This document shows positions 9,167-18,492 of a stretch of DNA of 64,000 nucleotides, one piece after another. A model generated the notes under the pieces. The model did no database searches and was not told the DNA's origin. It saw only the letters and a program-made list of their open reading frames with translations. Both the position numbers and the translations under genes were made by a program. Numbering within the stretch: position 1 is the stretch's first letter; the number at the start of each line of letters is the position of its first letter. Source of the stretch: Microbacteriaceae bacterium (lineage in GTDB: Bacteria > Actinomycetota > Actinomycetes > Actinomycetales > Microbacteriaceae); NCBI GenBank assembly GCA_947373155.1, contig CANBWO010000008.1:1-64000 (forward strand), written 5' to 3'.

Positions 9167-10666
9167 ATGAAGCTTGAACTGCGGGGAATCACCAAGCGTT
9201 TTGGAGCCTTGGCGGCTAACGATAACGTAAGCCTGGTTGCCGAAGCCGGACAAATTCATTGCCTGCTGGGCGAAAACGGTGCCGGCAAATCCACATTGAT
9301 GAACGTGCTCTACGGCCTTTACCAGGCGGACAGCGGCCAAATTCTTCTAGACGACAAGCCGGTCAAGTTTTCGGGTCCGGGCGACGCGATGGCCGCCGGT
9401 ATCGGCATGGTTCACCAGCACTTCATGCTGATTCCTGTTTTCACGGTGGCAGAGAACGTGGTCTTGGGTCACGAGCCGGTGAAATTTGGGGGAGTCTTAG
9501 ACATCGCAGCAGCCCGTAAAAAGGTGCGAGAGATTTCCGACCGCTTTGGTTTCGATGTAGACCCAGATGCCATCGTTGGGGAGCTCCCAGTGGGTGTTCA
9601 GCAACGCGTGGAGATCATCAAGGCCCTTATTACCGACGCCAAAGTTTTGGTTTTCGACGAACCCACCGCGGTTTTGACCCCGCAAGAGACCGATGAGCTC
9701 ATGGCAATCATGCGCCAGTTACGCGATTCGGGTCGCGCCATTGTTTTTATCACTCACAAGCTACGTGAGGTAAAAGAAGTAGCAGACAAAATTACCGTGA
9801 TGCGCCTGGGCAAGGTGGTTGGTGAGGCTAAGCCTTCAGACACAGCAGAAGCCATGGCATCGATGATGGTGGGCCGCGCGGTCGATCTAGAGGTGCGCAA
9901 AACTCCTGCCAAGCCTGGCGCTGCCGGCCTTGAGGTTTCGGGCCTAAACGTTTGGAACCACGAGGGTCAGCAAGTTCTGAACGACGTTTCGTTCCAGATT
10001 CACGCCGGCGAAATTCTGGTGATTGCCGGTGTTCAGGGAAACGGGCAGACGGAGTTGACCGAGGCGATCCTTGGAACCCAAACCAAGCACCACGGCTCTA
10101 TCAAACTCTCCGGCCATGAACTGCTTGGCAAGACAGTGAAGCAGGTGTTGGACGCCGGGGTTGGTTTTGTACCGGAAGACCGCACCGAAGACGGCCTGGT
10201 AGCCGATTTCACAATTGCCGAAAACCTGATGCTGGATCGCAGCGATCGAGCACCTTTTGCCAAGCGCGGGGTTCTCCAGCTGGACTTTCTAGCCAAGTTC
10301 GCCGCCGAAAAAGTGGCTCAGTACGACGTACGTGCCCAGGGCATTCAGGCCAAAGCCAGCCAACTTTCCGGTGGTAACCAGCAAAAAGTTGTTTTGGCTC
10401 GCGAGCTGAGCCGCGAACTCAAACTATTGGTTGCCTCGCAGCCAACCCGCGGTCTGGACGTGGGTTCAATCGAGTTCGTTCACGAACAGATTGTGGCGGC
10501 CCGCGACAGCGGCATCCCAGTTTTGATTGTGGCCACCGAACTAGACGAAGCCACCCAACTGGGTGACCGCATTGCAGTTATGTACCAGGGCAAAATCATG
10601 GGCATTGTGCCGCCCGACACCGACCGCACAGTTTTGGGAAAGATGATGGCAGGACTAAGCGCATGA
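9167..10666 (+). CDS. Sugar/nucleoside-type ABC transporter ATP-binding protein (two ABC domains)
   Basis: 499 aa; GENGAGKSTLMNVL, VLVFDEPTAVLTPQE, LSGGNQQKVVLARELSR. Confidence 0.95.
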   Translation: MKLELRGITKRFGALAANDNVSLVAEAGQIHCLLGENGAGKSTLMNVLYGLYQADSGQILLDDKPVKFSGPGDAMAAGIGMVHQHFMLIPVFTVAENVVLGHEPVKFGGVLDIAAARKKVREISDRFGFDVDPDAIVGELPVGVQQRVEIIKALITDAKVLVFDEPTAVLTPQETDELMAIMRQLRDSGRAIVFITHKLREVKEVADKITVMRLGKVVGEAKPSDTAEAMASMMVGRAVDLEVRKTPAKPGAAGLEVSGLNVWNHEGQQVLNDVSFQIHAGEILVIAGVQGNGQTELTEAILGTQTKHHGSIKLSGHELLGKTVKQVLDAGVGFVPEDRTEDGLVADFTIAENLMLDRSDRAPFAKRGVLQLDFLAKFAAEKVAQYDVRAQGIQAKASQLSGGNQQKVVLARELSRELKLLVASQPTRGLDVGSIEFVHEQIVAARDSGIPVLIVATELDEATQLGDRIAVMYQGKIMGIVPPDTDRTVLGKMMAGLSA

Positions 10667-11805
10667 TTTCTAAGTTCTTGAGAGGCAATATCGCACTCTC
10701 CGTTTTGGCGGTGCTGGTCAGTTTTGTGGTGGGCGGCATCCTGATTGCGTTGTCCGACCCAACCGTTCAGAGCAGCGCCAGTTACTTCACGGCTAGGCCA
10801 ACTGACCTGCTTTCGGCAATTTGGAATGCGGTTTTCGGTGCCTACGACGCTCTTTTTCGTGGCTCGGTGTTTAACTACCAGGCTGCAACCACCACGGGAA
10901 TGTTCAAGCCAATCACCGAAACCCTGGCTTTTGCCACACCGATTACCATGGCTGGACTCGGCTTGGCGGTTGCGTTTCGGTCTGGTCTATTCAACATCGG
11001 TGGCACCGGCCAGATCATCTTTGGAGCGATCTTTGCTGGCTGGGTAGGAATCAACCTAGACCTGCCTTGGATCCTGCACTTCCCGCTGGCAGTGTTGGCC
11101 GGAGTTTTTGGTGGAGCGCTGTTCGGTTCGATTGTTGGATTACTAAAGGCAACCACGGGTGCAAACGAAGTAATCGTGACCATTATGTTCAACTACATCG
11201 CGGCCCTTTTGCTGTCTTATTTCCTCAAGACACCGTTCCTGCAGGCACCGCACAACATCAACCCAATTTCCAAGCCGATTTTGGCTTCGGCAAAGTACCC
11301 AGCCTTCCTAGGGCCTAACTTCAGACTCCATGCCGGAGTATTTGCCATGTTGGCCGCCGTTGCGCTGGTGTGGTGGTTGCTCAACCGCTCTACTTTGGGA
11401 TTCCAGTTCCGGGCACTCGGGCACAACCCAAGTGCCGCAAGAGTTGCAGGTATCAACATCGGTCTCAACTACGTGTTGGTCATGGCAGTCTCCGGTGCCC
11501 TTGCGGGTCTGGCTGGCACCTCTCAGATTCTTGGAACCGAGGGTTCGCTCACCACCGGTGTGGCTGCGTCATTCGGCTTCGATGCCATCACCGTGGCATT
11601 GCTTGGTCGGAATAACCCTTTTGGTGTGCTGGCGGCGGGAATCCTCTTTGGAGGACTTCGCGCGGGTGCGGTAACAATGCAGGCCAGTCAGGGCGTTCCG
11701 ATCGACATCGTATTCATTGTGCAGTCCATGATCGTGCTGTTCATTGCCGCCCCTCCGCTGGTGCGCTCCATATTTAGGATTCGCGCGAAAGTTGAGGCAG
11801 CCTAA
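10663..11805 (+). CDS. Nucleoside-type ABC transporter permease
   Basis: 380 aa polytopic; GLFNIGGTGQIIFGAI and ANEVIVTIMFNYIA; 4-nt overlap with ATPase gene. Confidence 0.93.
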   Translation: MISKFLRGNIALSVLAVLVSFVVGGILIALSDPTVQSSASYFTARPTDLLSAIWNAVFGAYDALFRGSVFNYQAATTTGMFKPITETLAFATPITMAGLGLAVAFRSGLFNIGGTGQIIFGAIFAGWVGINLDLPWILHFPLAVLAGVFGGALFGSIVGLLKATTGANEVIVTIMFNYIAALLLSYFLKTPFLQAPHNINPISKPILASAKYPAFLGPNFRLHAGVFAMLAAVALVWWLLNRSTLGFQFRALGHNPSAARVAGINIGLNYVLVMAVSGALAGLAGTSQILGTEGSLTTGVAASFGFDAITVALLGRNNPFGVLAAGILFGGLRAGAVTMQASQGVPIDIVFIVQSMIVLFIAAPPLVRSIFRIRAKVEAA

Positions 11806-13034
11806 TGAAGCTAAGTAACAAGACGCCAATCATTTTGGCCGTGGTGGCTTTCCTAGCGGTTCTCATTGCAGCATTCGCACCTTCGGGCACAACCGAGATC
11901 AAGTTCCAAGCTGAGGGAGACCTGCTTCCGCTTCCGAACATCGATGTTTCTGTGATGGCCGTGACCTGGTTCGCAGCAATCTTGATGTTGCTCCTGGCCG
12001 CCTATTCCTGGTTCCGCAGGCTGGTGCAAAAGCGCAGCAGCATTGCCTGGTTAAGCCCGGTTTTCGGTGTGCTCTTTGTGCTATCGGTGCTAACTACCCT
12101 TTACGCAGGCAAGACCATGACCCTAACTGCCTTACTTCAGGGATCGCTTTCGTTGGCGGTGCCATTGATTTTCGGTAGCCTCGCAGGTGTGCTCAGCGAG
12201 CGAGTGGGTGTGGTTAACATTGCAATCGAGGGTCAGTTGCTGGCCGGTGCTTTCTGTTCGGCTTTGGTGGCATCTTTGACCCACAGCATCTGGTTGGGTT
12301 TGATCACCGCGGGTATCGCTGGTGCGCTGGTTGCGCTGGTTTTGGCCGTTTTTGCTATTCGCTACGTGGTAGACCAAATCATCGTGGGTGTGGTTCTGAA
12401 TGTGCTTGTGATGGGAATCACAAACTTCTTGTTCAGCACTCTCATGGGTGGCAACCTGGCTCTGTTCAACTCGCCACCGCGATTCGACACCATGCCGGTT
12501 CCGCTACTTTCGCAGATTCCGGTTTTGGGTCCGGTTTTGTTCGTGCAAACCCCCATTGTCTACCTCATGTACCTGGCCGTAGGCGTGGTCTGGTTCGTAT
12601 TGTTCAAGACTCGCTGGGGACTTCGTGTGCGTGCGGTGGGCGAGTACCCTAAGGCCGCCGACACCGTGGGTATCAAGGTTTATCGCACCCGGTACATGAG
12701 CTTGATGATCGGCGGAAGCCTGGCCGGAATCGGTGGAGCGTTCTTTACCCTGGGTCAGGTTGGCGCCTTTGGTAAAGAGATGACAAACGGCGCCGGATAC
12801 ATTGCTCTGGCCGCGCTGATTTTTGGCCGTTGGAATCCGCTTTACGCAGCTCTGGCCGCCTTGCTTTTCGGCTTCTCCGAGAACCTGCAGTTTGGCTTGG
12901 CAATCATCGGTTCGCATGTACCGAGCGAATTCTTGCTGATGTTGCCATACGCCTTGACCGTGATTGCCGTGGCAGGTTTGGTGGGCAAGGTAACCGGCCC
13001 AGCGGCTTCTGGCAAAGCCTATATAAAGAGTTAG
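11805..13034 (+). CDS. Nucleoside-type ABC transporter permease
   Basis: 409 aa polytopic; SERVGVVNIAIEGQLLAGAF; 1-nt overlap with previous permease. Confidence 0.93.
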   Translation: MKLSNKTPIILAVVAFLAVLIAAFAPSGTTEIKFQAEGDLLPLPNIDVSVMAVTWFAAILMLLLAAYSWFRRLVQKRSSIAWLSPVFGVLFVLSVLTTLYAGKTMTLTALLQGSLSLAVPLIFGSLAGVLSERVGVVNIAIEGQLLAGAFCSALVASLTHSIWLGLITAGIAGALVALVLAVFAIRYVVDQIIVGVVLNVLVMGITNFLFSTLMGGNLALFNSPPRFDTMPVPLLSQIPVLGPVLFVQTPIVYLMYLAVGVVWFVLFKTRWGLRVRAVGEYPKAADTVGIKVYRTRYMSLMIGGSLAGIGGAFFTLGQVGAFGKEMTNGAGYIALAALIFGRWNPLYAALAALLFGFSENLQFGLAIIGSHVPSEFLLMLPYALTVIAVAGLVGKVTGPAASGKAYIKS

Positions 13035-13499
13035 GTGGGCATTGTGACCGCAGGTTTGAATTCGGCATTTCCACAGAGCGATTCGGTTGATTGGGCCGCT
13101 CTAGAGGCAGAGGCAAAAGCAGCCATGGGCAAGTCCTACTCGCCCTATTCCAACTATCCGGTTGGTGCGGCCGCTTTCACCGATGACGGTCGCTTGGTCT
13201 CGGGCTGCAACATCGAAAACGCCAGCTACGGAGTAACCCTCTGTGCCGAATGCTCATTGGTGGGTGATCTGTTTCGCACCGGTGGCGGAAGACTGGTGGC
13301 CTTTTACTGCGTGGATGGCAAAGGCGAGATCCTGATGCCCTGTGGCCGTTGCCGCCAACTACTGTTTGAACACTCGGTTCCTGGGATGTTGCTCGCCACC
13401 GTTTCTGGAATCAAAACAATTGAGCAGGTTTTGCCCGATGCCTTTGGGCGCCGAGACCTCGAGGCTTACCGCGGAGATAAGAACAATGACCGAATTTAG
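13035..13499 (+). CDS. cdd: Cytidine deaminase
   Basis: SPYSNYPVGAAAF, NIENASYGVTLCAECS, PCGRCRQ zinc motifs. Confidence 0.95.
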   Translation: MGIVTAGLNSAFPQSDSVDWAALEAEAKAAMGKSYSPYSNYPVGAAAFTDDGRLVSGCNIENASYGVTLCAECSLVGDLFRTGGGRLVAFYCVDGKGEILMPCGRCRQLLFEHSVPGMLLATVSGIKTIEQVLPDAFGRRDLEAYRGDKNNDRI

Positions 13500-14772
13500 C
13501 GCTGTAGAACTAATCATTGCCAAACGCGAGCACGGCGAACTTAGCACCGACCAAATCAACTGGTTGGTTGCCAACTACACCTCGGGCGTAGTGGCCGATG
13601 AGCAAATGGCTTCGATGGCCATGGCGATTTTGCTGAACGGCATGAACCGTAGAGAAATCAAAGACCTGACCATGGCAATGATTGCCTCGGGCGAGCGTTT
13701 AGATTTCAGCGGCTTGAAATCCACCACCGCAGACAAACACTCCACTGGTGGAGTGGGCGACAAGATCACTTTGCCGTTAGCCCCGCTGGTGGCTGTCTTC
13801 GGTGTTGCAGTGCCGCAGCTGAGCGGCCGCGGACTTGGCCACACCGGGGGAACCCTAGACAAACTGGAATCAATCCCGGGGTGGCGGGCAGCTCTAACCA
13901 ACGATGAAATGTACCGCCAACTAGCCGAGGTAGGTGCTGTTATTTGCGCTGCTGGTTCGGGTTTGGCACCGGCGGACAAAAAGCTCTACGCACTTAGAGA
14001 TGTCACGGGAACGGTTGAATCAATACCGCTGATTGCCAGCAGCATCATGAGCAAAAAAATCGCCGAAGGCACCGCGTCGCTTGTGCTCGACGTGAAAGTT
14101 GGCAGTGGTGCGTTCATGAAAACCCTGGATCGCGCCCGCGAACTAGCACAGACCTTGGTGGCGTTAGGTCAGGATGCCGGAGTGCGAACCTCCGCTCTGC
14201 TTACCGACATGTCAACCCCGCTCGGCCGCAAGATCGGCAACGCACTTGAGGTCGAGGAATCGGTTGAGGTACTTGCCGGAGGCGGCCCAGCCGACGTAGT
14301 AGACCTAACGGTTGAGCTAGCCAGCGAAATGCTGCGGCTTGCCGGGCAACCAGACGCCGATGTCCGCGCCGCCCTGAACGACGGGCGGGCCATGGATAAG
14401 TGGAATCGGATGATTCGCGCCCAGGGCGGTGACCCAACGGCGAAACTGCCGACCTGCCCGGAGAGCACCACCATTTTTGCCGAACAAGACGGCTACATTT
14501 CCAAGATTGATGCACTAGCCGTGGGTGTGGCTTCTTGGCGCCTGGGTGCTGGGCGTGCCAAAAAAGAAGACGCTGTGCAGTTGGGTGCGGGAATTGTTTT
14601 ACACGCAGGCCTAGGCGACTGGGTGGTCAAGGGGCAGCCAATGCTAACCTTGCACAGCAACGATGCCGCTCGATTTGAGCGCGCCAACGAGGCCCTAAAC
14701 GGCCAGATTTTGATCGATCCAGTAAACCCTCCCGCAGAGCGCACCATTCTGCTGGAAGCCATTCGCGGTTAG
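13486..14772 (+). CDS. deoA: Thymidine phosphorylase
   Basis: KHSTGGVGDKITLPLAPLVA, SGRGLGHTGGTLDKLESIPG; ATG at 13486 overlaps cdd by 14 nt. Confidence 0.95.
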   Translation: MTEFSAVELIIAKREHGELSTDQINWLVANYTSGVVADEQMASMAMAILLNGMNRREIKDLTMAMIASGERLDFSGLKSTTADKHSTGGVGDKITLPLAPLVAVFGVAVPQLSGRGLGHTGGTLDKLESIPGWRAALTNDEMYRQLAEVGAVICAAGSGLAPADKKLYALRDVTGTVESIPLIASSIMSKKIAEGTASLVLDVKVGSGAFMKTLDRARELAQTLVALGQDAGVRTSALLTDMSTPLGRKIGNALEVEESVEVLAGGGPADVVDLTVELASEMLRLAGQPDADVRAALNDGRAMDKWNRMIRAQGGDPTAKLPTCPESTTIFAEQDGYISKIDALAVGVASWRLGAGRAKKEDAVQLGAGIVLHAGLGDWVVKGQPMLTLHSNDAARFERANEALNGQILIDPVNPPAERTILLEAIRG

Positions 14773-14792
14773 CCGCAAAAGAAAGTCACACC

Positions 14793-15896
14793 ATGCCAAA
14801 CTTCAACGTTCGTCAGCTGCCAAAGATCTCGCTTCACGATCACTTAGACGGCGGCCTTCGCCCGCAGACCATCATCGACCTAGCCGCCGAGATCGGTCAC
14901 CAGTTGCCAGCAGACAACGCTCAAGACCTAGCCAAGTGGTTCTTCGACGCCGCCGATTCGGGTTCCCTGGTGCGTTACCTCGAGACCTTCGACCACACCA
15001 TCGCTGTGATGCAAACCGTTGAGGGCCTAAAGCGAGTAGCCAAGGAATTCGTGCTTGATCTAGCCAACGATGGCGTGATTTACGCCGAGATTCGTTGGGC
15101 TCCGGAGCAGCACCTCAAAGCTGGCCTGACTCTAGACGAGGTTGTAGACGCGGTTCAGGACGGCCTAGAAGAGGGCGTTGAGATTGTGGAGAAACAAGGC
15201 GGCTACATTCGAACCGGTCAGCTGGTCACCGCAATGCGTCACGCCGAACGCGGACTCGAGATTGCTGAACTCGCTGTGCGCCACCGCCTAGACGGCGTGG
15301 TTGGTTTCGACATCGCCGGAGCTGAACAGGGGTTTTTGCCAAGTCGCCACAAGGTTGCCTTCGATTACCTGGCCAGCGAGCTTTTCCCAGTTACCGTGCA
15401 CGCGGGTGAAGCAGACGGCATTGACAGCATCAAGGATGCATTGGTAAGTGGCCGCGCTCTTCGTCTGGGCCATGGCGTGCGTATTGTCGAGGACATTTTG
15501 CTCTCCCGCGAAGACGGCGACACCGACTTCGTTCAGCTTGGGCCGGTAGCCCGCTGGGTATTCGATCGCGGAATCGCTCTGGAACTTTGCCCAAGTAGCA
15601 ACCTGCAGACGGGAGCGATCGAGCTACTTGGTGACTCCATGGAAGACCACCCGTTCGACCTGTTCTACGAACTTGGTTTCAACGTGACCGTGAGCACCGA
15701 CAACCGACTCATGAGCAACACCACGCTGACTCGCGAACTAGAACTTTTGGCAGACACCTTTGGCTATGGAATTGGCGATCTCGAGCAGTTCCAGATCAAC
15801 GCCGCCCGTGCTGCCTTCCAGGATTCCGAAGCCCGCGACGAACTTGTGGACATGATTCTCGAGGGATTCAGCCACGTCCGCGGTGGTCGCCGCTAA
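14793..15896 (+). CDS. add: Adenosine deaminase
   Basis: SLHDHLDGGLRPQTI, VTVHAGEADG, RLGHGVRI, LCPSSNLQTG, VSTDNRLMSNT. Confidence 0.95.
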   Translation: MPNFNVRQLPKISLHDHLDGGLRPQTIIDLAAEIGHQLPADNAQDLAKWFFDAADSGSLVRYLETFDHTIAVMQTVEGLKRVAKEFVLDLANDGVIYAEIRWAPEQHLKAGLTLDEVVDAVQDGLEEGVEIVEKQGGYIRTGQLVTAMRHAERGLEIAELAVRHRLDGVVGFDIAGAEQGFLPSRHKVAFDYLASELFPVTVHAGEADGIDSIKDALVSGRALRLGHGVRIVEDILLSREDGDTDFVQLGPVARWVFDRGIALELCPSSNLQTGAIELLGDSMEDHPFDLFYELGFNVTVSTDNRLMSNTTLTRELELLADTFGYGIGDLEQFQINAARAAFQDSEARDELVDMILEGFSHVRGGRR

Positions 15897-15908
15897 AGGT
15901 TTTTGATT

Positions 15909-16349
15909 ATGAGCCTTTTGGAAAAAGCCTTTGGCAAGGGCTCCATTTTGCTGAACCAAACCGCTGCCGATTGGCAGCAAGCAGTTCGGCTCGCCGGACG
16001 TGGCCTCGAGGCAAGTGGTTGCACAACAACTCAATACGCCGATGCCATGATCGCCACAATTTTGGAACTCGGCCCCTATTCGGTGATTGCTCCAGGTTTG
16101 GCTATGCCTCACGCCAGGCCAGATGAATCGGTTTTGCACACCGGAATGAGTCTGGTAACGCTTGCCAAGCCGGTTGACTTTGGATCCACGAATGATCCGG
16201 TGAGAGTGGTCTTTGCTCTCGCCGCACGCGATCACGATAAGCATCTGGAGCTTTTGAGTGAGTTCGCGGGGAAGGCATCCGACCCCGACTTTGTTAATTC
16301 GCTATTAAGTTGCCCAACCGAGGCACAAATAAGAACTTTGATTCACTAA
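15909..16349 (+). CDS. PTS sugar transporter subunit IIA (fructose/mannitol/ascorbate-type)
   Basis: 147 aa class; YSVIAPGLAMPHARPDESV with phospho-His. Confidence 0.88.
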   Translation: MSLLEKAFGKGSILLNQTAADWQQAVRLAGRGLEASGCTTTQYADAMIATILELGPYSVIAPGLAMPHARPDESVLHTGMSLVTLAKPVDFGSTNDPVRVVFALAARDHDKHLELLSEFAGKASDPDFVNSLLSCPTEAQIRTLIH

Positions 16350-16368
16350 ACATTGGGAACATAGAAGT

Positions 16369-16638
16369 ATGAAAATCATCGCGGTCTGTGGAGCGGGCAT
16401 TGGCACATCGGTGCTGCTCAAAATGAACGCCGAGAAAGTGTTGCGATCTCTGAATTTGGATGCCACCGTGGAGGCAGCCGATCTCGAGACCGCTCGCGCT
16501 AGCCGCGATGCGCAAATCTTGCTCACAACTCCGGAACTGGTAGAAAAACTCCAGGGGCTTCCATCGGAGGTAATCGCAATCGAGCACGTCTTCGATCTTG
16601 GCGAAATTGGCGACAAACTCTCTGCCGCATTGCTCTAG
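16369..16638 (+). CDS. PTS sugar transporter subunit IIB (lactose/ascorbate-type)
   Basis: 89 aa; KIIAVCGAGIGTSVLLKMN with phospho-Cys. Confidence 0.88.
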   Translation: MKIIAVCGAGIGTSVLLKMNAEKVLRSLNLDATVEAADLETARASRDAQILLTTPELVEKLQGLPSEVIAIEHVFDLGEIGDKLSAALL

Positions 16639-18404
16639 TCAAATTTCATGTTGTCGTGGAGGTCAACTTTCACAAGTTCAAAGCCGCCAGAGCGAAGCTT
16701 GTAGTAGCTGAGCCTCTTGGCTTGGGGGACGTCCTGTTCAATCCACATCCGAAGGCCGTCGTCACCATTTCGGTTTATCGGCTTGTTGTCGGATCCGCGC
16801 ACTTCGTGTGATTCACGGATCCTCTCGGCAGCATTCCTAGTGGTTACTAAGTCCAAGATCGCGCGGACAGTTTTTCGTGCCTCATCCTCGTCCATGTTGT
16901 TGCTGTTGAAGAAGTTAAAGAAACTTGGACTAAATCGGTAACTCTCGTCTTTGAGTGGGAAACGTTTGCGGTCGTCAGGTGTGTAGCGACCAATCCAGAC
17001 GCGGCGGATTTCCTCGCGGAACCAAGTTTCGTTGTCGCTAAATCGATTTCTACGGCTGAAAGTATCCGAAGCATTGCGCTTATTGTGAAGGTTGAGTTTG
17101 CGTTCGTCGCGGGCACTATTTGCCCTAGTCTTTTCTTGCTCAAGCTGATTTTTGAGTGCGTTAATAGAGCTATTGGCCTGCATTACGTCATGTCTATAAT
17201 CTTGAGCAAGTTTGGCGTATTTTTCTTGCTGAGCTAGTAGTTCGCCGCGAAGATTACTAATTGCCTGCCGATACATCTGCTCTTGGTCTGGAGCCAGACT
17301 TGCTTGACCCGATTTTTCTACACGAACCGCACCCGGCCCAGGCAGTGGAATTCCAACTTTATGAGCCGAGTTTGGTTCCGACTTAGATTTGGGAATCGTG
17401 AGATCTTCCTCATCGATGTCTGGCATTGCAAGCGGAACATAGTCATCTAGGTCTAGTTCGCTTTCGATAACCTCACGGTTGAGTTCCAGCCAAGGTAAGC
17501 CGTCAGGCAAAAGAGGCAGCGAAGACTTGGCAATCTCATCTTCATCGATGTCATCGAGCCGGAGCGCTACTTTGCCATGATCATCCCGATAAATTCGGAC
17601 TTCCACAATATCTCCGAGGAACAGGTATCTGGAAATAACGTCAAGTGGGTTGCCAGTAATGCGGTTCTTGGCAACTGTGAATACCAGGCCCGGGAATATT
17701 TCTATTTGCGCGCTCTGCCTATCAGTTTGGCGAACAATTCCAAGGGTCACACATCCGTTCCCAAAGTGTGCCAAGGCATCCGCGGCCGAAAACTCTGCCG
17801 TGTGAGGTATGAAACGGCGCTCATTTACAAGGTAGACACCCTCAAGTTTTTGGCCTACTTTGTAGACCCAATCCACCGGAATACCCGGAAAAACAAGGTC
17901 TTGGGGAAGCGACGCAAGGGTATGGCCGTCAGCGAGTTGAACAAGTGCGCCATTAGGTTGAAACAGCATCTTTACCGTTGCCGTGACTTTTTTGGACTCC
18001 AAGATGGATTGCTTCAGCAGCGATGCATCGTTGGCGGCAGCCCAGATGTCACCCTCCAACAGGCGAGTCAATTTCTCTATTGTTGCCTTTTGGGGCGCCA
18101 GCCGAAGTAGGGCCGTTGCCTGAGTTTCAGGAAATCCTATGGGGTAAGTTCTTGCAGCCCCGGAATGAACCTGGCTGCCAGTAGGAAGCATTTCCTGCAG
18201 CAACCAAGTATTCTCGGGTCCAACAACCTCGAAAACATCACAAACTGCCTCTGTTTCGCGTGCCAAAGTCTGGGAGTCGTACGTGAGGTCTGTGGCGTGG
18301 TGAGGGGTCGTAACCACCGTAATAATTTTATTTCTGTTTGGATTTGTTATCTGCCGTGCCAAATTGGCAAGTTGCTCTTGCCTGACAATACGTTCAAAAC
18401 CCAT
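16635..18404 (-). CDS. Multidomain protein of unknown function: N-terminal actinobacterial domain, S1/OB-like middle, coiled coil, conserved-looking C-terminal domain
   Basis: ATG at 18404 has an SD-like GGGGG (alternative ATG at 18428). Segments: GPENTWLLQEMLPTGSQVHSGAARTYPIGF; LFLGDIVEVRIYRDDHGKVALRLDDIDEDE; long Q/K/E/A helix; WFREEIRRVWIGRYTPDDRKRFPL...PQAKRLSYYKLRSGGFELVKVDLHDNMKFD. Confidence 0.85.
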   Translation of the reverse strand: MGFERIVRQEQLANLARQITNPNRNKIITVVTTPHHATDLTYDSQTLARETEAVCDVFEVVGPENTWLLQEMLPTGSQVHSGAARTYPIGFPETQATALLRLAPQKATIEKLTRLLEGDIWAAANDASLLKQSILESKKVTATVKMLFQPNGALVQLADGHTLASLPQDLVFPGIPVDWVYKVGQKLEGVYLVNERRFIPHTAEFSAADALAHFGNGCVTLGIVRQTDRQSAQIEIFPGLVFTVAKNRITGNPLDVISRYLFLGDIVEVRIYRDDHGKVALRLDDIDEDEIAKSSLPLLPDGLPWLELNREVIESELDLDDYVPLAMPDIDEEDLTIPKSKSEPNSAHKVGIPLPGPGAVRVEKSGQASLAPDQEQMYRQAISNLRGELLAQQEKYAKLAQDYRHDVMQANSSINALKNQLEQEKTRANSARDERKLNLHNKRNASDTFSRRNRFSDNETWFREEIRRVWIGRYTPDDRKRFPLKDESYRFSPSFFNFFNSNNMDEDEARKTVRAILDLVTTRNAAERIRESHEVRGSDNKPINRNGDDGLRMWIEQDVPQAKRLSYYKLRSGGFELVKVDLHDNMKFD

Positions 18405-18492
18405 TTTTCCCCCAAATTTATTAGACATGCAAAGCCTAAAGGGGGGCTATGACACCGTTAAGAATGGCTGAGAAAGTAATTCATAAATATCT

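Noticed and set aside
13342-13485. N-terminal extension of deoA
   Set aside because: Overlaps cdd coding sequence; ATG at 13486 begins a typical thymidine phosphorylase N-terminus
17577-18110. 177-aa + strand ORF antisense to the unknown multidomain protein
   Set aside because: Lies wholly inside the better-supported minus-strand ORF; composition (many K/R/C/H, no domain signature) looks like a shadow frame
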